DNA of 64,000 nt from DASZBX01 sp035943635 (GCA_035943635.1 DASZBX010000067.1:1-64000), one strand, 5' to 3'; shown: positions 1 to 8,714, counted from the stretch's first letter. The notes: generated by a model from the letters alone, not told the origin. Numbers and translations are program-made.

Positions 1-97
1 GACAAGGCCCTGACCGGGGTGGCAGGCTGCGCCCCGCCTGGGCCACCGAGGGAAACCCCCCGACGGAACCAGCTATGCGCGGAAGCCGCGCAGGCCC
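1..97 (+). repeat. 97-bp repeat, copy A (left arm of inverted pair)
   Basis: This 97-bp stretch is identical to the reverse complement of 647-743. The two copies face each other around a small gene at 134-523. The copy begins at the window edge, so the repeat may extend further left. Perfect identity suggests a recent or conserved mobile or recombining unit. No transposase lies nearby. Confidence 0.9.
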
Positions 98-133
98 AGA
101 ACTGCGCGCGCCCGGATCACCGTGCTCAGGCTG

Positions 134-523
134 CTATGGCGTCTGCGCGGATTGCCAGTGTGACCAGTTCGCCGGTCTTTCGAACGAATCCGGGTGTAGG
201 TCTTGGCGGCACGTCAGTGCCCAGCCTTCGCGCACCTCGCGCTCGCCCTCCCAGTCGAACAGCGCCGAGCACAGTGCGCCGCCCACCCGCCATGCCGCGC
301 CGCTCTCGGCGAGCAGTGGAGATGGGTCGTCGAAGATCACTGGTTCGTCGAAAATCATCGGTTCCGCTGAGTCGTCGAGCTCTACCACTGGAAACTCGGT
401 CACAATGGTCAGGCTCTCCGGCTGCGGGCCGAGGCCGAGGTGCCACCGCAATTCCGCGAGTTCTTGGTCGCCCAGTTCATCGCGCAGGTCGAACGTGACT
501 GTCAACTCGAAGAGATCACTCAT
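134..523 (-). CDS. Small hypothetical protein, probably frameshifted near its C-terminus
   Basis: A 129-residue acidic protein starting MSDLFELTVTFDLRDELG and containing the segment AELRWHLGLGP. I recognise no catalytic motif. From memory of similar small actinobacterial proteins, the C-terminal HPDxFER should be followed by a TGEL-type helix. Here the reading frame gives RPANWSHWQSAQTP and stops at 134, while the neighbouring frame reads TGELVTLAIRADAIAA and stops at 126. A one-base frameshift around position 185 would restore the expected end. No clear ribosome binding site precedes the ATG. The gene sits between the perfect inverted repeats at 1-97 and 647-743, so it may be cargo of a repeat-bounded unit. 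Confidence 0.6.
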   Translation of the reverse strand: MSDLFELTVTFDLRDELGDQELAELRWHLGLGPQPESLTIVTEFPVVELDDSAEPMIFDEPVIFDDPSPLLAESGAAWRVGGALCSALFDWEGEREVREGWALTCRQDLHPDSFERPANWSHWQSAQTP

Positions 524-646
524 GCGGCAGCATGCTAATCAAGCCCACTGACCGCCACCCGCCATGCCCACCGCCCACCCGCCACCCGCCACCCGCAACT
601 CGCCGGACCAGGCCCATGCTTCGCCCGACTACTGCGGTATTTTCCC

Positions 647-743
647 GGGCCTGCGCGGCTTCCGCGCATAGCTGGTTCCGTCGGGGGGTTTCCCTCGGTG
701 GCCCAGGCGGGGCGCAGCCTGCCACCCCGGTCAGGGCCTTGTC
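647..743 (-). repeat. 97-bp repeat, copy B (right arm of inverted pair)
   Basis: Exact reverse complement of 1-97. Its outer 24 bases (720-743) also form the left arm of a large hairpin with the partial third copy that begins near 798. Confidence 0.9.
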
Positions 744-820
744 AAATCCCGGATACCACCACCAAAACCAGGGCACAAAACCAACATCCGGGATTTTACA
801 AGGCCCTGACCGGGGTGGCA
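720..820. repeat. Large hairpin between repeat copies B and C
   Basis: The 35-bp arms at 720-754 and 786-820 are complementary apart from one mismatch, with a 31-nt AC-rich loop. The arms contain the core GGTCAGGGCCTTGT of the repeat plus the outer motif AAATCCCGGAT. Such a structure could terminate transcription, or it could be the junction of two inverted repeat units. Confidence 0.85.
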
Positions 821-858
821 CCGTAGGCCGACTGGGCCACCGAGGGAAACCCCCCGAC
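798..858 (+). repeat. Partial third copy (C) of the repeat
   Basis: Same orientation as copy A. It matches the start (AAGGCCCTGACCGGGGTGGCA) up to 820 and again from GGGCCACCGAGGGAAACC to 858. Between these the sequence differs, and the last third of the repeat is missing. Confidence 0.75.
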
Positions 859-1194
859 CCACAACCCAACCCACCCCCCACAAAACCGCCACCCGACAGA
901 CCAAGCCCCCTCCCCTTGGAGTCCGGCCCGCCGGAGGCAAAAAGCAGTAAACGCACACTGACACGGCCGCGCAACCAAACAGCAGCACCCCACAACCCCG
1001 CTGGAAGCCCCCGCCCATACCCCAAACCCCCATGGAAGGGCCGGGTACTGCAAGAACTCAGCGGTACCCGGCCCGGTCTATCAGCGAACCCGGCTGTGGT
1101 TCAACCGGGTCCGCAGCTCAGTGGTGAATCAGCCCATCGATTTCAGAACCCTTAACGAGCCCCAGAGCCTTCAGCGAGCCCCAGAACCAACCAC
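859..1194. other. Intergenic region, nothing recognised
   Basis: AC-rich low-complexity sequence downstream of the alpha-galactosidase gene. I see no gene, clear promoter or strong terminator here. Confidence 0.5.
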
Positions 1195-2943
1195 CTAGTT
1201 CCAAGACCACTTCTGGCTACTGCCATCGGTACAAGTGTTGATGACCAACTGAGTCCCATCACCAGTCCCACCGCCAGAGGCGTCCAAGCACTTACCAGAC
1301 TGCTGCCCGACAACCTCGCCGTTCGACTCGACAGTCCACTTCTGGTTGGCTCCGCCATTGCAGGGATACAACTGCACGAGCGACCCAGCAGCCGTCTCGT
1401 TGTTGTACACATCCAGGCACTCCGTGGCGTTCTGAGTCCGCAGCTCGCCAGCGGAGGTCGGGGAGATCTCCTGGTTGTAGCCGCCGTTGCAGTCCCACAG
1501 CTCTTCCTTGGTGCTCGGCGTGTACAGCTCCTTGTACGTGTCCACGCACTTGCCAGACGCCGACTGCTTGAGCTCCTTCGTCCCAGCCGTACCCGTGGCC
1601 GGGGTCGCCTTGATCAGCGCCACGCCACCAGGCTGGACCGTCACCGTCACCGAGCTACCACTACCAAGCGAGCTACCCGACCACAGATCGGTCAGGTTCG
1701 CGGTCCCGGTCAAACCGGCCGTGGCCAGGTTCACGGTGAACGAGTGGCTGTTGGAGGTGTCCGTGTTGAAGATGCCCAGGACGAAGTCCCCGCCGCTCTC
1801 CCGCTTGTCGAACACCTGCTCGTTGGTGCCCGTGGCCAGCCGGTCAGCCGGGGTAGCGTCCTGGTCCACCGCGATCACGGCCTTGTTCTTCAGCAGCGCC
1901 AGGTCCCCGGAGTCCAGGTTGGTCAGGTCCGAGCCGAGGATCAGCGGGGCCGAGGCCAGCGACCACAGCGACAGCTGGGATTGGCGTTCGGGTACGGTCA
2001 GGCCGTCGTTCGAGCCGTTGCCGACCTCGACCGAGTCCATGTCGTTCCAGCCCTCGACTACCGGGCCGGCGTACGGCTGCCAGGCTGCGGCCGAGTTGAA
2101 CCGGCTGGAGACGTTGCCCCAGTCGGTCAGCGGGAAGCTGCTGCCGTTGCTGCCGCAGTAGCACTCGATGTCGCCGTTGGTGCGCCAGCCGTTGGCCAGG
2201 GTGGCCCAGGTGGACCCGTCCGAGATGGCCAGGTTGTTGGACAGTTCCAGCGCGATCGGGCGGCCGGTCTGCTTGAGCGCGGTCGACCAGGCCTGGATGT
2301 CGGCGATGTCGCCGGTGCCCACGCCGTCGATCTTGATGTAGTCCACGCCCCACGAGGCGAGCTCGTCGGCCCAGCCGTTGATGTACGCCTGCGCGCCGGC
2401 CGCGGAGTAGTTGATCCCGTGCATGTTGCCGCAGTTGTAGTTGTTCTCGGTCACGTTGGTCTCGGCGATGCTGGCGGCCTTGTCGGACGTGCCCTCGATC
2501 GTCGGGTTGTTCAGGATGGCGTTCTCCGGGATGCCCGGGGTCACGTACATGCCGAACTTCAGGCCGTCACCGTGCACGTGTGAGGCCACGGCGGACATGC
2601 CGCCGGGGAACTTGGACGTGTCGGTCAGCCAGTAGCCGTTCGAGTCGACCTCGGGGCCGTTGGAGTTGCACGACATGGAGAAGTCGTCGATGTTGATGTA
2701 CTGGTAGCCGACCGCGGCCAGGCCGCTGCTCTTCATGGCGTCGGCCTGGGCGTCGATCTTGGCGGCCGTCGGGTCCTTGCGGACGAAGGACCAGCTGGAC
2801 CAGCCCATGAGGGGCGTGGTGGCCACGCCGTTGGCCTCCGCCAAGGCGGGCGGGGCGGACAGGGCGCCGATGGACAGCGCCCCGAGCAGGCTGGCCACGG
2901 CGGCGAGGGTGACGCCGAGGCGCGGCTTGGACAGAGATGGCAC
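1195..2943 (-). CDS. Secreted GH27 alpha-galactosidase with C-terminal ricin-type lectin domain
   Basis: A 582-residue protein of the GH27 (melibiase) family, expected to hydrolyse terminal alpha-galactosides outside the cell. The start is the GTG at 2943, preceded by GGAGGA four bases upstream; it leaves a clean signal peptide ending in PPALA near residue 35. Family motifs seen are TPLMGWSSW, YINIDD, YIKIDG (likely nucleophile Asp near 206) and WNDMDS (likely acid/base Asp near 303). After a beta-sandwich domain, about the last 115 residues form a ricin-B/CBM13 lectin with repeated CLD and Q-W motifs (QKWTVE, QKWSWN). The adjacent DeoR regulator and sugar importer suggest one galactoside-use locus. 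The catalytic assignment is firm; the natural substrate is not shown. Confidence 0.93.
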   Translation of the reverse strand: MPSLSKPRLGVTLAAVASLLGALSIGALSAPPALAEANGVATTPLMGWSSWSFVRKDPTAAKIDAQADAMKSSGLAAVGYQYINIDDFSMSCNSNGPEVDSNGYWLTDTSKFPGGMSAVASHVHGDGLKFGMYVTPGIPENAILNNPTIEGTSDKAASIAETNVTENNYNCGNMHGINYSAAGAQAYINGWADELASWGVDYIKIDGVGTGDIADIQAWSTALKQTGRPIALELSNNLAISDGSTWATLANGWRTNGDIECYCGSNGSSFPLTDWGNVSSRFNSAAAWQPYAGPVVEGWNDMDSVEVGNGSNDGLTVPERQSQLSLWSLASAPLILGSDLTNLDSGDLALLKNKAVIAVDQDATPADRLATGTNEQVFDKRESGGDFVLGIFNTDTSNSHSFTVNLATAGLTGTANLTDLWSGSSLGSGSSVTVTVQPGGVALIKATPATGTAGTKELKQSASGKCVDTYKELYTPSTKEELWDCNGGYNQEISPTSAGELRTQNATECLDVYNNETAAGSLVQLYPCNGGANQKWTVESNGEVVGQQSGKCLDASGGGTGDGTQLVINTCTDGSSQKWSWN

Positions 2944-3027
2944 GGATTCCTCCGGACAGGAAGGACGAGGGCGTGTGACCGCGCGGCTCGTCGGCCGCCG
3001 AACCATGCTGCGCGGGTGGCATCGGTC

Positions 3028-3076
3028 AGCAAACTCGTGTTTGTTTATGTCGTCAAGTGTCCGAAGAAATATTTCT
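3028..3076 (-). promoter_or_regulatory. Candidate promoter and operator of the alpha-galactosidase gene
   Basis: On the minus strand TTGACG (3056-3051) is followed after 17 bases by TTTGCT (3033-3028). The 12-bp palindrome AGAAATATTTCT lies just upstream at 3065-3076. The spacer contains TGTTTGTT (plus strand 3038-3045), an 8-mer also present at 4279-4286 beside the importer promoter, so both may be read by the DeoR regulator. Confidence 0.45.
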
Positions 3077-3255
3077 GAAATGTTCGATCGCGTTGATGAA
3101 CCCTCAAGTGCGCACGCACAGTCACACGGGGGAGTCCGGTGGGAGTTGGTCGCGCCGGTGTGCGTTTTGCCTCCGGCGGCGCGCAGAACGCTCTGACGAG
3201 CGGTCCGAATACGCGTAACGATGCAGGTGAGAGCCGTGCCGCCGCCCGCCGCGAA

Positions 3256-4038
3256 TCAGCTGTCGGATTCCCCGGCCAGGATCAGCTCGCCGACCCGGTC
3301 GCCGAGCAGCTCCCGGCCCTCCGGCGGCAGCTCCGCGTCGGTCACCAGCGCGGTGGCGTCGGACAGGTCGGCGATCGCGCACAGGCCGACCATGCCCCAC
3401 TTGGTGTGATCGGCCAGCACGACCAGCCGCCGGGCGGTGGCGATCAGGGCCCGGTTGGTCTCCGCCTCCATCAGGTTCGGCGAGGTGAACCCGGCCGTGT
3501 CGGCCATCCCGTGCACGCCCATGAACACGCAGTCCAGGTGCAGCGCCCGGATCGACTGGATGGCCACCGGCCCGACCAGCGCGTCCGAGGGGGTGCGCAC
3601 GCCGCCGGTCAGGATCACGGTCTGGCTGGCCGCGCCGTGCGCGTGCAGCACCTCGGCCACCCGCAGCGAGTTGGTCACCACGGTCACATCGGCGACCCGG
3701 GCCATCGCCCGGGCGAACGCGTGCGTGGTGGTCCCCGCGGTCACCCCGATCGCGGTGCCCGGCCGGACCAGCTCGGTCGCCCGCCGGGCGATCGCGTCCT
3801 TGGCCGCGCGCTCGCGGCCGACCTTCGCCTCGAATCCGGGCTCGTCGGTGGAGCCGGGGTGGCGGCTGGTCGCCCCGCCGTGCACCTTCTCTATCAGCCC
3901 CTTGCGCGTGAGCGCGTCCAGGTCCCGGCGCACCGTCATATCGGAGACCCCGAGGGCCTGGGTCAGGTCGCTCACCCGGACCCCGCCAACCCGCCGGACC
4001 TCGTCGAGAATCCAGCTCTGCCGCTGTGCCGCCAACAT
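3256..4038 (-). CDS. DeoR-family transcriptional repressor
   Basis: A 260-residue regulator starting MLAAQRQSWILDEVRR; AAGGAG precedes this ATG, so I prefer it to upstream in-frame starts. Residues 1-60 are the DeoR winged helix (VRVSDLTQALGVSDMTVRRDLDALTRKGLIEKVHGGA). The rest is the DeoRC sugar-phosphate sensor domain, with the GVTAGTTT and TNSLRVAEVL phosphate-binding loops and the conserved end segment VVLADHTKWG. It lies between the alpha-galactosidase gene (same strand) and the divergent sugar importer, so it probably represses one or both and responds to a sugar phosphate. Effector and operators are inferred. Confidence 0.93.
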   Translation of the reverse strand: MLAAQRQSWILDEVRRVGGVRVSDLTQALGVSDMTVRRDLDALTRKGLIEKVHGGATSRHPGSTDEPGFEAKVGRERAAKDAIARRATELVRPGTAIGVTAGTTTHAFARAMARVADVTVVTNSLRVAEVLHAHGAASQTVILTGGVRTPSDALVGPVAIQSIRALHLDCVFMGVHGMADTAGFTSPNLMEAETNRALIATARRLVVLADHTKWGMVGLCAIADLSDATALVTDAELPPEGRELLGDRVGELILAGESDS

Positions 4039-4237
4039 CTCCCGGCTCCTTGATCCTTGAGACTGCCGCCGGTGCGTGGTTCCGGGCACCGGGCTGGCAC
4101 ATAACCGAACTACTTCAAACAGGTTCCGGCGCGGCTGTACCGCCGGAAACCCTCGAAATGCCACAGTAGCGGTGTGTTTCCTAGCGCGCCAGGGTTAAGC
4201 CGAACCCACCTCGTTGTTTCATTTTGAGCAAGAACCC

Positions 4238-4286
4238 TTGACAGGGGCGTGGTTCTGGCGGTTTGATCTGCGCCAGATTGTTTGTT
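4238..4286 (+). promoter_or_regulatory. Importer promoter with overlapping inverted repeat
   Basis: Within the 401-bp gap between the DeoR gene and the importer, TTGACA (4238-4243) is followed after 18 bases by TTTGAT (4262-4267). The perfect inverted repeat CTGGCG (4255-4260) and CGCCAG (4271-4276), ten bases apart, straddles the -10 region, a position suited to a repressor. TGTTTGTT follows at 4279-4286. The transcript would have a leader of about 165 nt. Confidence 0.6.
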
Positions 4287-4439
4287 CTCGTTTGAATGCG
4301 ATCAGTTCGCGTTCGGACCTGTCAATAGCCCACAGTTCCGCCCGTCACAGCACCACCGCACCACCGCACCGCCCACCACCGCACGGTTCAACCCCGGAGT
4401 ACCGACCCTCAGCGCACTCCCCGATTACGGAGGCATCCA

Positions 4440-5780
4440 GTGACCTCGTTCACCCGCCCACAACCAAACAACGCCATGCCCACCTTTGGCCGCCGGGCCG
4501 TGCTGAAGGGTCTGGTCGCGGCGGCCGGCGTGGCGGCGCTGCCGTCCCTCGCCGCGTGTTCCAGCTCCTCCTCGAAGCCCGCGGCCGGCGGCGGCTCCGC
4601 GGCCTCCGGCACCGTCTCCTTCGGGTCCAACGCCGCGGTGCCGGAGCCCAAGGGCGCGTACCAGACCGTGTTCTCGGCGGCCGAGAAGTCCACCGGGCTG
4701 AGCGTCGACGTCAACTGGGTCGACCACAACACCTTCCAGAACACCATCACCACGTACCTGCAGGGCAACCCGCAGGACGTGTTCGACTGGTTCGCCGGCG
4801 AGCGCATGCAGTTCTTCGCCGGCCAGGGCCTGGCCAGCACCGTGGACGACGTGTGGGAGACCATCGGCAGCTCCTACACCGACGCCATGAAGGCGCAGAG
4901 CAAGGGCACCGACGGGCACTACTACTTCGTGCCGTTCGACTACTACCCCTGGGCCGTGTTCTACAGCAAGAGCCTGTGGGCCTCCAAGGGTTACACCGCC
5001 CCCACCACCTGGGACGACTTCATCGCCCTGGCCAACAAGATGAAGGCCGACCAGCTCATCCCGATCGCCTTCACCGACAAGGACGGCTGGCCGGCGATGG
5101 GCACGTTCGACTACCTGAACATGCGCCTGAACGGCTTCGACTTCCACATCAACCTGATGCGCACCGGCAAGGGCTGGGACAGCCCGCAGGTCGCCGCGGT
5201 GTTCGACCAGTGGAAGCAGCTGATCCCGTACTACTCGCCCGGCTTCCTCGGTCTGACCTGGCAGGAGGGCGCCAACCAGATCCTGAACAAGCAGGCCGGC
5301 ATGATGGTCCTCGGCCTGGACCAGATCGGCACCATCTTCACCGGTGCCAACGCCAACGACCTCGGCTTCTTCGCCTTCCCGGAGATCAACCCGTCCTACG
5401 GCCAGGACGCGGTCGAGGCCCCGATCGACGGCTTCATGATGTCGCAGAAGCCGAAGAACCACGCCGGCGCGGTCAAGCTGCTCGAGTACCTCGGCACCCC
5501 GGCCGCCCAGCAGCTGTTCCTGGCCAACAACCCGGCCGACATCGCGACCGCCAACGGCGTGGACACCAGCAAGTACACCCAGCCGCAGACCGACGCGATC
5601 AAGCTGATCACCGGCGCCAAGCAGATCTCCCAGTTCATGGACCGCGACACCCGGCCGGACTTCGCCGACCCGGTGATGCTCCCGGCGATCCAGTCTTTCC
5701 TCAACGCGCCCAGCACGGCATCCTCGATCCTGAGCAATGTCGCCAAGCAGGCCACCTCGATCTGGGCGACCGCGGGCTGA
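4440..5780 (+). CDS. Sugar ABC transporter substrate-binding lipoprotein
   Basis: A 446-residue family 1 extracellular solute-binding protein. The GTG start is preceded by GGAGG at 4427-4431. The N-terminus has a twin-arginine motif (GRRAVLKG, Arg18-Arg19) and a lipobox LAAC with Cys40, so it is probably a Tat-exported lipoprotein. The following Ser-rich linker is typical. It binds sugar outside the membrane and delivers it to the two permeases downstream. The nearby GH27 enzyme makes an alpha-galactoside or its product a plausible ligand, but ligand specificity cannot be read from sequence. Two strong hairpins separate it from the permease genes. Confidence 0.93.
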   Translation: MTSFTRPQPNNAMPTFGRRAVLKGLVAAAGVAALPSLAACSSSSSKPAAGGGSAASGTVSFGSNAAVPEPKGAYQTVFSAAEKSTGLSVDVNWVDHNTFQNTITTYLQGNPQDVFDWFAGERMQFFAGQGLASTVDDVWETIGSSYTDAMKAQSKGTDGHYYFVPFDYYPWAVFYSKSLWASKGYTAPTTWDDFIALANKMKADQLIPIAFTDKDGWPAMGTFDYLNMRLNGFDFHINLMRTGKGWDSPQVAAVFDQWKQLIPYYSPGFLGLTWQEGANQILNKQAGMMVLGLDQIGTIFTGANANDLGFFAFPEINPSYGQDAVEAPIDGFMMSQKPKNHAGAVKLLEYLGTPAAQQLFLANNPADIATANGVDTSKYTQPQTDAIKLITGAKQISQFMDRDTRPDFADPVMLPAIQSFLNAPSTASSILSNVAKQATSIWATAG

Positions 5781-5788
5781 GCCGCCCC

Positions 5789-5865
5789 GGTGGGCAGTGC
5801 GCGAGCGCGCACTGCCCACCGTCGTCCTGCAAAGACCAGCGGCGGGCTCCGCACAGCCCGCCGCT
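5789..5865 (+). terminator. Two back-to-back hairpins inside the importer operon
   Basis: Hairpin 1 has 14-bp perfect arms (5789-5802 and 5807-5820) and a GAGC loop. Hairpin 2 has 11-bp perfect arms (5838-5848 and 5855-5865) and a 6-nt loop. Neither has a long T-run. They lie right after the binding-protein stop and before the first permease, where they could act as partial terminators or block 3' decay so that binding protein is made in excess. Confidence 0.75.
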
Positions 5866-5907
5866 GTTCTCCCGTTCGTACGTCCCGACCCCGCAAGGAA
5901 CCCCCCG

Positions 5908-6873
5908 ATGACTGTTGCCGCCGCCCGAGAGAGCGCACCGCCCGCGCCGCGCCGCCGACCGCGCCGTTCCGGGGCCGCCCGGCTCGGGCCCCGGGACCGG
6001 CTGACCCTGACCCTGATGGGCGGAATCCCGTCCCTGCTGACCGTCGCCTTCGTCTGGGTGCCGGCGCTGGCCACGGTCGTGCTGTCCTTCGCCACCTGGA
6101 CCGGGATCGGCGGCTTCGACAAGATCCAGTGGGTCGGCACCAAGAACTACACCACCATCTTCACCATCTACCCGGAGTTCCCGCCGGCCATCGAGCACAA
6201 CCTGCTCTGGCTGGTGGTCTTCTTCGCCCTGCCGGCCCCCTTCGGCCTGTTCCTGGCGTTCCAGCTGAACAAGCAGATCCGTTTCTCCCGGATCTACCAG
6301 AGCATCCTGTTCATGCCGGTCGTGCTCTCCCTGGCCCTGGTCGGGTTCATGACCGAGCTGGTCTTCTCCCCGACCCAGGGTCTGGTCAACAACCTGGACG
6401 GGCACACCGGCATGCCCGGGCACGGCAGCCTGACCGACTGGCTGGGCAATCCGAACCTGAACATCTGGGCCGTGCTGATCATGGCCTGCTGGCGGCAGAC
6501 CGGCTACGTGATGATCCTGTTCCTGGCCGGACTCAAGGCCGTCGACCCGGCCCTGCAGGAGGCCGCGCAGCTGGACGGCGCGAACGAGTGGCAGACCTTC
6601 CGCAACGTGATGTGGCCGGCCCTGCGCCCGATGAACATCGTCGTCATGGTCGTCACCGTGATCGAGTCGCTGCGCGCCTTCGACATCGTCTACATCATCA
6701 ACAAGGGGACCAACGGCCTGGAACTGCTGTCGGTGCTGATCACCACCAACATCATCGGTGAGTCCAGCCGGATCGGCTTCGGCTCGGCGCTCGCCACCAT
6801 CCTGCTGGTCATCTCGCTCGCCTTCGTCGTGCCCTACGTGTACACGACGTTCCGGAAGGACTCCCGCTCGTGA
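5908..6873 (+). CDS. Sugar ABC transporter permease, MalF-type
   Basis: A 321-residue integral membrane protein starting MTVAAARES (ATG at 5908 after AAGGA), with an Arg/Pro-rich cytoplasmic N-tail and about six transmembrane segments. The EAA loop that contacts the ATPase is visible as EAAQLDGANEWQTFRNVMWP. It pairs with the next permease, whose GTG overlaps this stop by four bases. No ATPase gene lies in the locus. In Streptomyces such importers share the ATPase MsiK, so a shared ATPase is inferred here. Confidence 0.93.
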   Translation: MTVAAARESAPPAPRRRPRRSGAARLGPRDRLTLTLMGGIPSLLTVAFVWVPALATVVLSFATWTGIGGFDKIQWVGTKNYTTIFTIYPEFPPAIEHNLLWLVVFFALPAPFGLFLAFQLNKQIRFSRIYQSILFMPVVLSLALVGFMTELVFSPTQGLVNNLDGHTGMPGHGSLTDWLGNPNLNIWAVLIMACWRQTGYVMILFLAGLKAVDPALQEAAQLDGANEWQTFRNVMWPALRPMNIVVMVVTVIESLRAFDIVYIINKGTNGLELLSVLITTNIIGESSRIGFGSALATILLVISLAFVVPYVYTTFRKDSRS

Positions 6874-7793
6874 CCGCCGCCACCCTGACCGACAGCGCCT
6901 CGGACGTGGCGCGCACCAAGAATCTGCGCCACAAGCAGCGGACCCGGCCGGTGCGGGTGCTCCTGCACGTGTTCCTGATCGGCGTCTCGCTGATCTGGCT
7001 GACCCCGCTGCTCTACGCCCTCTACACCGCGCTGCGGCCCTACGCGGACACGGCGACCCGCGGCTACGTGTCGGCCGGCGGAACGTACAACGCCACCAAC
7101 TTCTCCAACGCCTGGAGCGAGGCGGACCTGCCGCTGTACTTCAAGAACTCGGCCATCATCACCATCCCGGCCCTGATCCTGACCCTCGGCCTGGCCAGCA
7201 TGGCGGCGTACGTGGTGGCCCGGCACAGCTTCAAGCTCAACATCTGGCTGCTGATGCTGTTCACCGCGGGCAACCTGCTGCCGCAGCAGGCGATCATCAC
7301 CCCGCTGTACAAGATGTACCAGCTGATCCCGCTGCCGGGCTGGGCGTCGGACTCGGGCAAGCTCGACGACACGTTCCTCGGCCTGATCCTGGTCAACGTG
7401 GCGTTCCAGACCGGGTTCTGCGTGTTCGTGATGTCGAACTACATGCGCACCATCCCGAAGGAGCTGTCCGAGGCCGCGAGGGTGGACGGCGCGTCCGAGT
7501 GGCGCCAGTACTGGCAGGTCATCCTGCCGCTGTGCCGCCCGGTGCTCGCCGCCCTGGCCACGCTCGAGTTCACCTGGATCTACAACGACTTCTTCTGGGC
7601 CACGGTGCTGATGCAGACCGGATCCAACCGGCCGATCACAGCGGCGCTGAACGACCTGACCGGTGAGTTCTTCACCAACAACAACCTGATCTCGGCCGCG
7701 GCGCTGATAGTCGCGGTGCCCACGCTGATCGTGTTCTTCGCCCTGCAACGCCAGTTCGTCTCCGGCCTGACCCTCGGCGCCAACAAGGGCTGA
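6870..7793 (+). CDS. Sugar ABC transporter permease, MalG-type
   Basis: A 307-residue membrane protein, second half of the import channel. Its GTG start overlaps the previous stop (GTGA), so the two are translationally coupled. The EAA motif reads EAARVDGASEWRQYWQVILP. About six transmembrane helices are expected. It is the last gene of the binding-protein/permease operon; downstream lies a convergent DUF3592 gene. Confidence 0.93.
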   Translation: MTAATLTDSASDVARTKNLRHKQRTRPVRVLLHVFLIGVSLIWLTPLLYALYTALRPYADTATRGYVSAGGTYNATNFSNAWSEADLPLYFKNSAIITIPALILTLGLASMAAYVVARHSFKLNIWLLMLFTAGNLLPQQAIITPLYKMYQLIPLPGWASDSGKLDDTFLGLILVNVAFQTGFCVFVMSNYMRTIPKELSEAARVDGASEWRQYWQVILPLCRPVLAALATLEFTWIYNDFFWATVLMQTGSNRPITAALNDLTGEFFTNNNLISAAALIVAVPTLIVFFALQRQFVSGLTLGANKG

Positions 7794-7847
7794 GACCCTG
7801 GCGCCGACCGGCGCGAAGTCCCCACGACGGCCTGCGCGCCGCGGAAG

Positions 7848-8714
7848 CTACTGCCTCCGCAGCGCGTAGGCCGTCGCCGCGAACCCGGCCGCGACCATGA
7901 ACAGGCTGAACAGCACGTTGGACAAGTAACCCCAGGCCTCGGACGGCTTGGCCAGCCGGAAGGACTCCGGGCGGCCGGGCTCGTGCCGGATCTGCACCGT
8001 CCGCCCGGCCCACCGGCGCCGCAGGGACCCGGAGGTCGAGGCCAGGCCGAACACCTGCCGCCCGTCGGCCGCGGTGAACGCGACGATCGGGCGGTAGGTC
8101 GTCGAGGTGGTGTTGTCCTGGTTGGTGGTCTGTTGTTTGACCAGCCCGATCACCTGGCCGGGGACCGGGATCCCGTGCAGGATGCGGCGGGTGGCGATCA
8201 GCCGGGCCAGGGTGACGACCACCGCGACGGCCGAGTACGCCGCGACCGCGATCCCGGCCGGCTTGAGCACGGCGACCGAGTTCTGGTCGATCTTCGCCAC
8301 CCGGACCGCGACCACCACGACCAGGGCCGCGAACGCGCTCCCGGCGATGGTGAGGTAGCGCCCGGGCCACTCCTGCCGCCCGGGCCGGATCAGCCGCGGC
8401 GGGGTCTTGGCCCCCGGCCGCTGCCACAGGGTCAGCTCCCGCCCGAGCCAGATGCCGCCCGTGTCGTTCTTCGGGAACGTGCGCACGACGGACTGGTTCC
8501 CGAGCGCGTCGGTCACCGCCACCTCGGCCATCAGGCTGCCTATCCCGCCGGATGTGTTCGCCCGCGGCTGGATCCGGACCACCCGGCCCGGCACCGGCCG
8601 CGCGAGCCGCCCGTGGCGCCACTGGCGCAGGCGCGCGGTCAGCGCAACGACCATGATCACGCCCAGCACGCCGCACCAGACGACAAAGGGAAAGCCAAGA
8701 GTTTCCGCCGTCAT
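7848..8714 (-). CDS. Membrane protein with two DUF3592-like domains
   Basis: A 288-residue protein starting MTAETLGFPF (ATG at 8714, GAGGGG upstream). It has an N-terminal transmembrane helix, a soluble domain with PGRVVRIQPRAN, a central pair of helices, a second soluble domain (PVPGQVIGLVKQQ, YRPIVAFTAADGR, VQIRHEPGRPESFRL) and a final helix. The paired V-x-Y/R-P and Y-x-P strands resemble the DUF3592 fold, which has no assigned function. It is convergent with the sugar importer and not evidently linked to it. Confidence 0.8.
   Translation of the reverse strand: MTAETLGFPFVVWCGVLGVIMVVALTARLRQWRHGRLARPVPGRVVRIQPRANTSGGIGSLMAEVAVTDALGNQSVVRTFPKNDTGGIWLGRELTLWQRPGAKTPPRLIRPGRQEWPGRYLTIAGSAFAALVVVVAVRVAKIDQNSVAVLKPAGIAVAAYSAVAVVVTLARLIATRRILHGIPVPGQVIGLVKQQTTNQDNTTSTTYRPIVAFTAADGRQVFGLASTSGSLRRRWAGRTVQIRHEPGRPESFRLAKPSEAWGYLSNVLFSLFMVAAGFAATAYALRRQ

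Noticed and set aside
534..1155. Pro/Arg-rich plus-strand frame over the repeat region
   Set aside because: It reads through inverted repeats and an AC-rich low-complexity tract; no ribosome site and no coding-like composition.
7801..7814. GCGCCG/CGGCGC hairpin after the sugar importer as a terminator
   Set aside because: The loop would be only two bases and no T-run follows, so it is too weak to call.
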